DNA of 64,000 nucleotides from the NCBI RefSeq assembly GCF_900100365.1, contig NZ_FNKU01000001.1, forward strand, positions 1,488,001 through 1,552,000, in the 5' to 3' direction. Below the pieces are notes generated by a model that had not been told where the DNA came from, searched no databases, and saw only the letters and a program-made list of their open reading frames with translations. The stretch comes from Pseudomonas cannabina (lineage in GTDB: Bacteria > Pseudomonadota > Gammaproteobacteria > Pseudomonadales > Pseudomonadaceae). Numbering within the stretch: position 1 is the stretch's first letter; each line of letters starts with the position of its first letter. This document shows positions 37,166 to 45,314 of the stretch, in pieces. The translations under genes were made by a program, and so were the position numbers.

Positions 37166-37471
37166 TCATCTCAACTGAGAGGTCGAGCGGCGGACGATCT
37201 TGATGGCGTGGGTAAACGGCGGCTTGCGACCAGCGTTGGTATCGACCTTGCGTCCGGCAGTGTCAATGGTAATGTTCCAGAAACCGGTGCTGGGTGCCGC
37301 GATCTTGGCCGGAAAAGTATCGAATGCACCGCCGTGGTAAGTATGACGGCCACCGTTCTTGAAGCTGCGAAAGTTCGCATCGTTCATCAGGCGAATATTG
37401 CAGGTCTGCGAGCATGTGATGACGACCAGATCGTCCTCGTTCAAATGCTCACGCTGGTGTACGAATTTCAT
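37166..37471 (-). CDS. DUF1883 family protein
   Basis: The 101-residue protein begins MKFVHQREHLNEDDLVVITC and contains NIRLMNDANFRSFKNGGRHT and AAPSTGFWNITIDTAG, a compact all-beta pattern that matches my recollection of DUF1883. The DUF1883 fold is a small beta-barrel sometimes fused to TIR domains; the role here is unknown. The upstream 27 codons of the longer frame look like leader. A GGAG lies eight bases before ATG 37471. Confidence 0.72.
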   Translation of the reverse strand: MKFVHQREHLNEDDLVVITCSQTCNIRLMNDANFRSFKNGGRHTYHGGAFDTFPAKIAAPSTGFWNITIDTAGRKVDTNAGRKPPFTHAIKIVRRSTSQLR

Positions 37472-37641
37472 GACCGGGGCTCCGAAGCAGGGCTTTTTCT
37501 GAAAAATCAAAACGATAGCATGCTGTGCCCGTGATTTGCCGCCGGGCATCATTAATTTGCAGTCTTTCAGGTAAAAAATGCCGGTGTGGGGATTTAATTG
37601 TCACCAGCCTTGTCGTAGCTCCTTTATTCGGGAGACTTTGT

Positions 37642-37992
37642 ATGAAACTGGCTGTAGTAGTCTTGGCTCTGGCGATGACCGGCTGTGCAACGGTAAGCGA
37701 TATCGAACATACCCCCCCGACCATGAATGTCATGTCGGGCAAGAACCCCAAGGAATACACTGACTGTTTCGTCAGCAAGATCAGCAGCAGCCGCAAGCCT
37801 TCTCTGATCGAGTCCCGTCATGACGGTCTGCGCATCATTGTTCCGCAAAAGCTCAGCAAGGCGCCGGCAGCCGTGCTGGATGTCGAGAGCCGTTCAGGTG
37901 GCAGTACCATCAAAGTGTATGAGCGTCTTTCCAACGTGCCGATCCGCTTCAGGGATGTGCAAAACGCCGCTGAAGCCTGCATTTCCGGCTGA
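37642..37992 (+). CDS. Small lipoprotein
   Basis: The 116-residue protein has a short signal peptide with a lipobox (LALAMTGC, Cys at residue 15), so it is lipid-anchored. The mature part has two Cys residues (CFVSKIS and ACISG) that could form a disulfide. No known domain is recognised. GGGAGA precedes ATG 37642; the longer frame from 37525 has no ribosome binding site. It is monocistronic. Confidence 0.78.
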   Translation: MKLAVVVLALAMTGCATVSDIEHTPPTMNVMSGKNPKEYTDCFVSKISSSRKPSLIESRHDGLRIIVPQKLSKAPAAVLDVESRSGGSTIKVYERLSNVPIRFRDVQNAAEACISG

Positions 37993-38093
37993 CGGTCAAA
38001 CAGTCAGAGGCGCCCGGCCAGCGAAGCGGGTCGGGCTGTAAGTCGGGTCTGCCTGATGCGTTTTTATTGGCACGTCGTTAGTTTGCGGACTAC

Positions 38094-38375
38094 TTATTTG
38101 CACACGACCAGTACGCTGCGGCTCTTGTAGTTGCCGACGTCCACGCCCAGTGTTTTTTCGCTTTCAGCCGGTTGCGGGGTGCCGTCAGTGCCGACGATTT
38201 CATACCCCGTGCCCGCGCAAGAGGCGTCTGCCTTTTCATAGCAGCTTGCCCAGGACATCGCCTCACCTGAGCAGTCGATGCTCAGGCCCTGTTTGCCATT
38301 TTTCAGGTAGGTGTTAGAGGCGGTTGCGCAGCCGGTAAGGCCCAGCACAGCAATTATGGACAGGATTCTGATCAT
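38094..38375 (-). CDS. Small lipoprotein
   Basis: The 93-residue protein has signal peptide MIRILSIIAVLGLTGC with a lipobox (Cys at 16). The mature region contains CSGEAMSWASCYEKADASC and a C-terminal Cys, giving paired cysteines typical of small periplasmic lipoproteins of pseudomonads. No functional assignment is possible. It is convergent with the preceding lipoprotein gene. Confidence 0.8.
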   Translation of the reverse strand: MIRILSIIAVLGLTGCATASNTYLKNGKQGLSIDCSGEAMSWASCYEKADASCAGTGYEIVGTDGTPQPAESEKTLGVDVGNYKSRSVLVVCK

Positions 38376-38699
38376 GTTTTTCGCTTCGAGAAGATGAAGA
38401 TAAGGCCGGAAATCAGCAAGTGCAGCGTTGGACTGATGTACAGTGCCATCGTTCCGCCATGTTTTACATTCCTATCAGCTGTTTTGTAGCCGTGCGCTGA
38501 GCGACAGGACGTCATTCAAGCGTGTGATTCGGGATACAGGCGGCTGGCGGGATTGGTGGCAAATCAATAATAGTGCGGAACTATCTGCCCGTGGATTCCT
38601 CTATGAAGGCATCAGACGGCCAAAGGCGGGGCATTGTAACGTGACCGCCGCCTGATTAGACTGCGCCGTTAACACCAACAGCCCTTATCAAGGACTTTT
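38376..38699. other. Divergent intergenic region before galU (324 bp)
   Basis: It must hold the galU promoter and the promoter of the minus-strand lipoprotein. A 70-codon open frame (38443-38655) lacks a ribosome binding site and has shadow-like composition, so it is not called. Nothing else is supported. Confidence 0.4.
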
Positions 38700-39539
38700 A
38701 TGATCAAGAAATGCTTGTTCCCAGCAGCCGGTTACGGCACTCGCTTTTTGCCAGCGACCAAGGCCATGCCCAAGGAAATGCTGCCGGTGGTCAACAAGCC
38801 GCTGATCCAATACGGTGTTGAAGAAGCACTTGCGGCTGGTCTGACTGAAATCTCCATCGTGACCGGCCGCGGCAAGCGCGCTCTGGAAGATCACTTTGAC
38901 ATCAGCTACGAGCTTGAGCATCAGATCAAGGGCACCGACAAAGAGAAATACCTGGTCGGTATCCGCAAACTGATCGACGAGTGCAGCTTCTCTTACACCC
39001 GTCAGACTGAAATGAAGGGCTTGGGCCACGCGATCCTCAGTGGTCGTCCGCTGATCGGTAACGAAGCGTTTGCCGTAGTTCTGGCGGATGACTTGTGTGT
39101 CAACCCTGACGGTGACGGCGTGCTGGCGCAGATGGTCAAGCTGCACAAGCATTATGGTTGCTCGATCATCGCCATTCAGGAAGTTGATCCGCTGGAAACC
39201 AACAAGTACGGCGTGATCGCGGGTGAAGAGATCAAGCCTGGCCTGTTCCGCGTGACCAACATGGTTGAAAAGCCAAAGCCTGAAGATGCGCCGTCTAACC
39301 TGGCCATCATCGGCCGCTACATTCTGACGCCGGATATCTTCGAGAAAATCGAGCAGACCGAGCCGGGCAAAGGCGGCGAGATCCAGATTACCGACGCGCT
39401 GATGAAGCAGGCTGCAGAAGGCAACGTGCTCGCCTACAAGTTCAAGGGTGAGCGCTTCGACTGCGGTGGTGCCGAGGGCTACATCCAGGCCACCAACTTC
39501 TGCTTCGAGCATTTCTACAAAACCGGCAAAGCGCATTGA
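38700..39539 (+). CDS. galU: UTP-glucose-1-phosphate uridylyltransferase
   Basis: The 279-residue nucleotidyltransferase starts MIKKCLFPAAGYGTRFLPAT with the GxGTRFLP nucleotide loop, and has PKEMLPVVNKPLIQYGVEEA and LADDLCVN (metal-binding Asp). It makes UDP-glucose for exopolysaccharide, LPS and osmoregulated glucans. A ribosome binding site lies before ATG 38700 and a clear terminator follows. Confidence 0.96.
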   Translation: MIKKCLFPAAGYGTRFLPATKAMPKEMLPVVNKPLIQYGVEEALAAGLTEISIVTGRGKRALEDHFDISYELEHQIKGTDKEKYLVGIRKLIDECSFSYTRQTEMKGLGHAILSGRPLIGNEAFAVVLADDLCVNPDGDGVLAQMVKLHKHYGCSIIAIQEVDPLETNKYGVIAGEEIKPGLFRVTNMVEKPKPEDAPSNLAIIGRYILTPDIFEKIEQTEPGKGGEIQITDALMKQAAEGNVLAYKFKGERFDCGGAEGYIQATNFCFEHFYKTGKAH

Positions 39540-39561
39540 TTTTTGATTGATGACGTTCTGG

Positions 39562-39587
39562 ACAAAGCCACCTTCGGGTGGCTTTGT
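39562..39587 (+). terminator. Rho-independent terminator of galU
   Basis: An 11-bp stem (39562-39572 ACAAAGCCACC, 39577-39587 GGTGGCTTTGT) closes a TTCG tetraloop 22 bases after the galU stop. The T-run after it is short. Confidence 0.82.
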
Positions 39588-39641
39588 CATTTCTGACAGG
39601 CCGCCAAGCGGTTATGCTGTCCCTCTGTCCAGGAGATATCA

Positions 39642-41000
39642 ATGGCCTTTGATTTTGATCTGTTTGTAATCGGTGCCGGTTCGGGTGGCGTCAGAGCGGC
39701 ACGTTTTGCGGCCGGTTTTGGTGCTCGGGTAGCGGTGGCTGAAAGCCGCTATCTGGGAGGAACCTGCGTGAATGTGGGGTGTGTGCCCAAGAAGCTGCTG
39801 GTGTACGGGGCGCATTTTTCCGAAGACTTCGAGCATGCCAAGGGTTTTGGCTGGTCATTGGGCGAGGCTGAATTCGACTGGTCAATGCTGATCGCCAACA
39901 AGGACCGCGAAATCAATCGACTGAACGGTATCTACCGAAAGCTGCTGGTCGACAGCGGTGTCACGCTGCTGGAAGGTCATGCGAAGCTCGTCGGTGCACA
40001 GCAGGTCGAGATCAACGGTCAGACGTACAGCGCCGAGCGCATTCTGATCGCCACCGGTGGCTGGCCGCAAGTGCCCGATGTGCCAGGGCGCGAGCACGCG
40101 ATTACGTCTAACGAAGCGTTCTACCTCAAGACGCTGCCAAAACGCATTGTGGTCGTCGGCGGTGGCTACATTGCCGTGGAGTTTGCATCGATTTTCAACG
40201 GGCTGGGTGCCGATACCACGCTGGTCTACCGTGGCGAACTGTTCTTGCGCGGCTTCGATGGCAGTGTGCGCACCCATCTTCATGAGGAGCTGCTCAAGCG
40301 CCACATGAATATCCGTTTCAACAGCGACATCGCGCGTATCGACAAGCAGTCCGACGGGAGTCTGCTGTTGACGATGAAGGACGGCGGCACGCTGGAAACG
40401 GACTGCGTGTTTTACGCGACGGGGCGTCGACCGATGCTCGATAACCTCGGTCTGGACAGCGTCGACGTCAAGCTTGACGAGCATGGCTACATCAAGGTCG
40501 ACGAGCATTATCAGAGCAGCGAGCCCTCCATTCTGGCGATCGGCGACGTTATCGGTGGTGTGCAATTGACCCCGGTTGCGCTGGCGGAAGGCATGGCGCT
40601 GGCGCGACGTCTGTTCAAGCCTGAGCAATACCGTCCTGTGGACTACAATCACATTCCGACAGCGGTTTTCAGCCTGCCGAATATTGGCACTGTGGGTTTG
40701 ACCGAAGAAGACGCGATCAAGGCGGGTCATGAGATTCAGGTTTTCGAAAGTCGTTTTCGGCCGATGAAGTTGACCCTGACTGATGATCAGGAGCGCACGT
40801 TGATGAAGCTGGTGGTGGATGCCAAAACGGATCGAGTGCTGGGTTGCCATATGGTGGGGCCGGACGCTGGCGAAATCGTGCAAAGCCTGGCGATTGCCAT
40901 CAAGGCTGGCGCGACCAAGCAGGTGTTCGACGATACGATCGGCGTGCACCCGACCGCAGCGGAAGAGTTCGTCACCATGCGCACCCCGGTACAGCGATAA
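39642..41000 (+). CDS. gorA: Glutathione reductase
   Basis: The 452-residue flavoprotein has the FAD loop [13 protein letters not shown], the redox disulfide CVNVGC (Cys42-Cys47), the NADPH fold [13 protein letters not shown] and the C-terminal active-site His in [10 protein letters not shown]. It keeps glutathione reduced with NADPH. It belongs with the neighbouring ahpCF and gloA genes functionally (redox and electrophile defence), but is separately transcribed. Confidence 0.95.
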   Translation: MAFDFDLFVIGAGSGGVRAARFAAGFGARVAVAESRYLGGTCVNVGCVPKKLLVYGAHFSEDFEHAKGFGWSLGEAEFDWSMLIANKDREINRLNGIYRKLLVDSGVTLLEGHAKLVGAQQVEINGQTYSAERILIATGGWPQVPDVPGREHAITSNEAFYLKTLPKRIVVVGGGYIAVEFASIFNGLGADTTLVYRGELFLRGFDGSVRTHLHEELLKRHMNIRFNSDIARIDKQSDGSLLLTMKDGGTLETDCVFYATGRRPMLDNLGLDSVDVKLDEHGYIKVDEHYQSSEPSILAIGDVIGGVQLTPVALAEGMALARRLFKPEQYRPVDYNHIPTAVFSLPNIGTVGLTEEDAIKAGHEIQVFESRFRPMKLTLTDDQERTLMKLVVDAKTDRVLGCHMVGPDAGEIVQSLAIAIKAGATKQVFDDTIGVHPTAAEEFVTMRTPVQR

Positions 41001-41064
41001 ATTGCGGCGCCCGGAGGTCAGGATGATCTCCGGGGTAACTGCTTGAACTGGACGGAACCCTATA

Positions 41065-42357
41065 GTGAATAAAAGCAAACCGTCGATTTGCACGCCCCTT
41101 CACACGGAGGGGCAAAGCTCTGAAGTCCGGCAACACACCGACGTGTTGCGCGAAAGCGAACAGCCGTTCAAGACGCTGGCCGACAACATGAGCCAGCTTG
41201 CCTGGACCGCCGACCCGCGCGGCCAGGTCAATTGGTACAACCAGCGCTGGTACTCCTACACCGGCGCTTCGTTTGAAGCCATGAAGGCGCTGGGCTGGCG
41301 ATCGGTTCTGCACCCCGAGCACCGAGAGCGGGTGGTGGCGAGGCTGCAATACTGCTTTGCGACCGGCTCTGTCTGGGAAGATACGTTTCCGTTGCGGGGC
41401 AAAGATGGCGTCTTCAACTGGTTTCTGTCACGGGCACAGCCCATTCGCGACGTGCACGGCCATATCACCCACTGGCTGGGCACCCACACTGACATCACCG
41501 CCCAGGTCAAGGCTGAAGAAGCCTTGCGCGATCTCAATGAAAGTCTGGAGATGCGCGTTGAAGCGCGAACCCGTGAGCTGGCCAAAGCCTATGAGTTATT
41601 ACAGGTCGAGATTGCCGAGCGTGCCCAGGCTGAAGAGGTGCTGCGTCATGCACAAAAGATGGACGCTATCGGCCAGTTGACGGGCGGCATCGCCCATGAT
41701 TTCAACAATATGCTTTCCGGGGTGCTGGGGGCGCTGGAGCTAGTCAAGCGTCGCCTGGCAGCCGGGCGTGGCGATGAGGTGGAGCCCTATATAGACGCGG
41801 CAACCGCGTCGGCCAATCGCGCGGCAGTGCTGACCCAGAGGTTGCTGACATTTGCGCGACGTCAGTCGCTGGATGTCAGTGCGGTGGATATCAATCGCAT
41901 GGTGCGGTCGATGGAGGCGTTGTTGCGAGGCACGCTTGGCAGCCGTGCGGCGTTGCGCATCGAGCTTGAAGAAGGGTTAAGCGTTATCCATACCGACGAA
42001 CATCAACTGGAAAATGCCTTGTTGAATCTGGTGATAAATGCTCGCGATGCCGTACCTGAGGGTGGGCAAGTCCGGGTGCGCAGCCAGTCGGTAAAGCATG
42101 CGGTGCGGCAGGGGGCGCTGCCTGCGGGCGATTACGTGCGGCTCAGTGTCGAGGACACGGGGTGTGGAATTGCTCAAAGCGTTATCGACCGGGTATTCGA
42201 TCCGTTTTTCACCACCAAACCTGTCGGTCAGGGCACCGGGCTGGGCTTGTCGATGGTCTACGGTTTCATCAAGCAGGCGGGCGGGCACGTGCAGATTGAC
42301 AGCGTCGAAGGGCAAGGTACCGAGGTCCATCTTTATCTGCCTTGTCCTGTCGCCTAG
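41065..42357 (+). CDS. PAS-domain sensor histidine kinase
   Basis: The 430-residue kinase has one PAS/PAC domain (about 30-150: DNMSQLAWTADPRGQVNWYN, ending in GTHTDITAQVKAEEAL), a coiled-coil linker (about 150-195), an H-box GGIAHDFNNML (His near 211) and a HATPase domain with N-box ENALLNLVINARDA, G1 DTGCGI and G2 GTGLGLSMV. There is no membrane segment, so it is cytosolic, and no receiver domain, unlike the many hybrid kinases of this subgroup. It starts at GTG 41065. No response regulator gene is adjacent (orphan kinase). Confidence 0.9.
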   Translation: MNKSKPSICTPLHTEGQSSEVRQHTDVLRESEQPFKTLADNMSQLAWTADPRGQVNWYNQRWYSYTGASFEAMKALGWRSVLHPEHRERVVARLQYCFATGSVWEDTFPLRGKDGVFNWFLSRAQPIRDVHGHITHWLGTHTDITAQVKAEEALRDLNESLEMRVEARTRELAKAYELLQVEIAERAQAEEVLRHAQKMDAIGQLTGGIAHDFNNMLSGVLGALELVKRRLAAGRGDEVEPYIDAATASANRAAVLTQRLLTFARRQSLDVSAVDINRMVRSMEALLRGTLGSRAALRIELEEGLSVIHTDEHQLENALLNLVINARDAVPEGGQVRVRSQSVKHAVRQGALPAGDYVRLSVEDTGCGIAQSVIDRVFDPFFTTKPVGQGTGLGLSMVYGFIKQAGGHVQIDSVEGQGTEVHLYLPCPVA

Positions 42358-42369
42358 CGGGTTGATGTC

Positions 42370-43380
42370 TCACGTGCTGGCTGGCGGCTTCTTGGCGCTG
42401 GCTTTGGGTTTTGCAGCCTGGCGGGTCTGGTGTTGCAGGTTTTCCAGGGCAACTTCCTTTTTGGTCAGCAGTAACTCCAGAACCCGGTTTTGCTGCTGAG
42501 CGTCTGTCAGGTTCTGCCTGAGTGCGGCCGCTTCGTCTTGCAGGCTGCCCAGCCTGTCCTCCAGCAGTGCGCAGTGGGTGCGCGCTTGTTGCTGCTGCTC
42601 GGCTGAAGCGGTCGCCTGAAGGGTTGCCTTGCTCAGCAGGTCTTGCTGGCGGTGCAATTCGCGTTGTGCGGTGCGGTTCTCGGCCAGCAATCTTTCGTTG
42701 TCGCGATTCAGTTGCGTAATGTCTTCCTGGCGCATGGCCAGACTTTGTTGTGCCTGCCGCAACTCCATCTGCAGCTGCTGAACCTGACCTTCATGACGTT
42801 GTTGCTCGTGTTCACGCTGATCCTTGATCGAGTTGCGATAGTGCTCAAGCGCTTCGCGAGCATGCTGATGTTTCTCTTCCAATGAGCCTATCTGCCCATC
42901 CTTGTCTTGCAGGCGCGCCTCCAGGTCAAGCCTGGCCTGAAGCAGTCGGGCCTGCTCGGTCTGGGTGCTCTGAAGCGTCTGTTGAGTGTGGAGCAGGGCG
43001 GCGGCCTGCTGTTCAAGCGTCTCATCCCGCTGCTGCAGGTGTTTTTGCAGTTCGTCGATCTGTTGCTGAGCGGTTGAAAGTTGCTGCCGTAAATCATTAC
43101 AGCTGGTTTCGTACTTCTCGTGCGCCTGGTCGATACGCTCTCGGGCCTGTTCCTCAAGCCGTTGGGCGAGACGCGCCACCAGTTCGGTGAGCTCCTCATT
43201 GATGTCGGGGGCCGATGCGTGCGCTGTATCCAGCTCTTTAAGGTAGCGATGGATGGTGGTCTTCGAGCCGGTGTTGCCCATTTCAATGCGTACCGCATCG
43301 ATACTGGGGTTTTCGCCTCTGGCCAGCAGGGCGACCCTTGCTTTCTGCACCAAAGCCTTGTTTACGCCGCCCCGAGCCAT
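42370..43380 (-). CDS. KfrA/TnpT-like DNA-binding coiled-coil protein
   Basis: The 336-residue protein has a KfrA-type N-terminal helix-turn-helix region (MARGGVNKALVQKARVALLA through SKTTIHRYLKELD) followed by a continuous Gln/Glu/Leu-rich coiled coil from about residue 60 to 315 and a basic, Lys/Ala-rich C-terminus. KfrA proteins are plasmid DNA-binding proteins; TnpT of Tn4651-type transposons is of similar size and architecture and works with the tyrosine recombinase TnpS. Here a tyrosine recombinase gene is divergent, 175 bp away, which is the TnpT/TnpS arrangement. The assignment to the TnpT group is from memory and context. Confidence 0.78.
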   Translation of the reverse strand: MARGGVNKALVQKARVALLARGENPSIDAVRIEMGNTGSKTTIHRYLKELDTAHASAPDINEELTELVARLAQRLEEQARERIDQAHEKYETSCNDLRQQLSTAQQQIDELQKHLQQRDETLEQQAAALLHTQQTLQSTQTEQARLLQARLDLEARLQDKDGQIGSLEEKHQHAREALEHYRNSIKDQREHEQQRHEGQVQQLQMELRQAQQSLAMRQEDITQLNRDNERLLAENRTAQRELHRQQDLLSKATLQATASAEQQQQARTHCALLEDRLGSLQDEAAALRQNLTDAQQQNRVLELLLTKKEVALENLQHQTRQAAKPKASAKKPPAST

Positions 43381-43406
43381 GATTACTCCTACGATTTCGT
43401 ACTGTG

Positions 43407-43429
43407 GTATGTACTCTGTAATTACATAC
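43407..43429. promoter_or_regulatory. Inverted repeat, candidate operator of the KfrA/TnpT-like protein
   Basis: GTATGTA (43407-43413) and TACATAC (43423-43429) form a perfect 7-bp inverted repeat with nine bases between them, overlapping the palindrome GTAATTAC (43418-43425). It lies 27 bases upstream of the coiled-coil gene start, where autorepression by a KfrA-type protein would act. Only the symmetry is seen. Confidence 0.5.
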
Positions 43430-43467
43430 TATAGGAGTGGTTCAAATTCGTCATTTTTAGAATTAAA

Positions 43468-43500
43468 TAACGCGGGATATTGGCGTATTATCCCGTGTCA
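43468..43500. other. Candidate tyrosine-recombinase core site (12-9-12 inverted repeat)
   Basis: TAACGCGGGATA (43468-43479) and TATCCCGTGTCA (43489-43500) are inverted with 10 of 12 matches, separated by nine bases. Total length is 33 bp, in the intergenic region between the divergent coiled-coil and recombinase genes, where Tn4651-type rst sites lie. The symmetry is direct; function as a crossover or accessory site is inferred. It could alternatively be a recombinase-gene operator. Confidence 0.5.
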
Positions 43501-43555
43501 GGCGGATCTGAGCGGTTTTTTGCGCCTGATCCCGTACGATTTGCAGGCTTGAGCC

Positions 43556-44515
43556 ATGAATGACATTGATCGCTACATCGATGCCGCAACCCGTGACAAC
43601 ACGCGGCGCAGTTACCGGGCCGCCGTCGAGCATTTTGAAGTGTCGTGGGGCGGCTTTTTGCCAGCGACCAGCGAAAGCATTGCGCGTTATCTGGCCAGCT
43701 ATGCGGGGACGCTGTCGGTCAATACCTTGAAGCTGCGGCTTTCTGCGCTGTCGCAGTGGCATGTCAGCCAAGGTTTTGTCGATCCGACCAAGGCGCCGAT
43801 GGTGCGCAAGGTGCTCAAGGGCATTCGCGCCCTGCACCCGGCGCAGGAAAAGCAGGCCGAACCCTTGCAGTTACAAGACCTGGAAAGGGTCGTCGCTGCA
43901 CTGGAGCTGGAAGCCAGCGATGCTGACGCGCACCACGATCAACCACGGTTGTTGCGCTGTCGTCGTGATACGGCGCTGATATTGATGGGCTTCTGGCGGG
44001 GCTTTCGCAGTGATGAGCTGTGCCGCCTGCAGGTGCAGGACGTCAAGGCAACTGCCGGGTCAGGCATCAGTCTGTACCTGCCGCGCAGCAAAGGTGATCG
44101 CGAGAATATAGGCAAGACTTACCAGACGCCGGCGTTGCAGCGGTTGTGCCCGGTGCAGGCGTACATCGAATGGGTCAACTGTGCTGCGCTGGTGCGCGGT
44201 CCGGTGTTTAGAGCGGTCGACCGCTGGGGCAATCTGGGCGAGGAGGGCCTGCACGCCAATAGCGTCATTCCTTTGCTGCGCCAGGCGTTCGCACGCGCGG
44301 GGGTCGAAGCGTCGCAGTACACCAGTCACTCGTTGCGGCGGGGTTTTGCGAGCTGGGCGCACAGCAACGGCTGGGACCTCAAGTCGCTGATGGCCTACGT
44401 TGGCTGGAGGGACATCAAGTCCGCAATGCGTTACATTGACGCCGCGCCGTTCCCGGGCTACTCCGAGGCAGTGAGCGGCCTGAAGGTTTCTTCTATTGAT
44501 AAGCTGCCTTCATAG
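43556..44515 (+). CDS. Tyrosine site-specific recombinase (TnpS-like)
   Basis: The 319-residue protein has an N-terminal SAM-like core-binding domain (TRDNTRRSYRAAVEHFEVSW, about 12-31) and a C-terminal catalytic domain with the first Arg in GFWRGFRSDELCRL, HSLRRGFAS (H-x-x-R), a later Trp/His-box position in LMAYVGWRDI and the nucleophile Tyr in SAMRYIDAAP. All catalytic residues look present. No transposase or phage gene is adjacent, so it is not a normal integrase. Its partner is the divergent coiled-coil gene, giving a stand-alone TnpS/TnpT-like module. Confidence 0.88.
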   Translation: MNDIDRYIDAATRDNTRRSYRAAVEHFEVSWGGFLPATSESIARYLASYAGTLSVNTLKLRLSALSQWHVSQGFVDPTKAPMVRKVLKGIRALHPAQEKQAEPLQLQDLERVVAALELEASDADAHHDQPRLLRCRRDTALILMGFWRGFRSDELCRLQVQDVKATAGSGISLYLPRSKGDRENIGKTYQTPALQRLCPVQAYIEWVNCAALVRGPVFRAVDRWGNLGEEGLHANSVIPLLRQAFARAGVEASQYTSHSLRRGFASWAHSNGWDLKSLMAYVGWRDIKSAMRYIDAAPFPGYSEAVSGLKVSSIDKLPS

Positions 44516-44625
44516 CGAAAAGCAATGGGTGACATGAGGTTTGCCAATGAGCGATTGTCACTGATGATGCGTAAGCTTCACTCCATCGAATTCACAACCC
44601 ATCCAATCCATCAGGAGATATACCG

Positions 44626-45189
44626 ATGCCTATCATCAACAGCCAAGTAAAACCGTTCAAGGCTACTGCGTTCAAGAACGGCGCTTTCGTTGACGTTTCG
44701 GACGCTGACTTCAAAGGCAAGTGGTCTGTCGTATTCTTCTACCCGGCTGACTTCACCTTTGTGTGCCCGACCGAGCTGGAAGACCTGGCTGACAACTACG
44801 AAGCCTTCAAGAAGCTGGGCGTTGAAATCTACAGCGTGTCGACTGACACCCATTTTGCTCACGCTGCATGGCACAACACTTCGCCAGCAATCGGCAAAAT
44901 CCAGTACACCATGATCGGTGACCCGACGCTGACTATCTCGCGCAACTTCGACGTGCTGATCGAAGAAGCCGGTCTGGCGGATCGCGGCACGTTCGTGATC
45001 AACCCTGAAGGCCAGATCAAAATCGTCGAACTGAACGACGGTGGTGTAGGCCGTGATGCTTCCGAGCTGCTGCGCAAGATCAAGGCTGCTCAGTACGTCG
45101 CTGCTCACCCGGGCGAAGTCTGCCCAGCCAAGTGGAAAGAAGGCGAGGCTACTCTGGCTCCGTCTCTGGACCTGGTCGGCAAGATCTGA
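44626..45189 (+). CDS. ahpC: Alkyl hydroperoxide reductase subunit C (2-Cys peroxiredoxin)
   Basis: The 187-residue peroxiredoxin has the peroxidatic Cys47 in FTFVCPTE and the resolving Cys166 in GEVCPAKW. It reduces hydrogen peroxide, organic peroxides and peroxynitrite and is recycled by AhpF. The length is standard. AGGAGATA precedes ATG 44626. Codon use is strongly biased, as expected for an abundant protein. A hairpin separates it from ahpF. Confidence 0.97.
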   Translation: MPIINSQVKPFKATAFKNGAFVDVSDADFKGKWSVVFFYPADFTFVCPTELEDLADNYEAFKKLGVEIYSVSTDTHFAHAAWHNTSPAIGKIQYTMIGDPTLTISRNFDVLIEEAGLADRGTFVINPEGQIKIVELNDGGVGRDASELLRKIKAAQYVAAHPGEVCPAKWKEGEATLAPSLDLVGKI

Positions 45190-45249
45190 TTCGCATGAAT
45201 CGGCTGGGGGCGTTGAGCTCTTGAGCAAGTAAGCCGCATCGCCCCAAAA

Positions 45250-45278
45250 AACGCCCGGGCGGTAATCGCCTGGGCGTT
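45250..45278 (+). terminator. Hairpin between ahpC and ahpF
   Basis: AACGCCCGGGCG (45250-45261) pairs with CGCCTGGGCGTT (45267-45278), giving about 12 bp with one G-T. The following sequence has few T residues, so termination may be partial, reducing ahpF expression relative to ahpC. Confidence 0.7.
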
Positions 45279-45314
45279 GTTATTTCTACCCTTCGTAAAA
45301 CAGGAAGTCGCCAC

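Noticed and set aside
38443..38655. 70-codon ORF upstream of galU
   Set aside because: No ribosome binding site, and composition is not protein-like.
43556..44515. Prophage or integrative-element integrase
   Set aside because: No tRNA attachment site, phage or conjugation genes nearby; the divergent coiled-coil partner fits a TnpS/TnpT-type resolver better.
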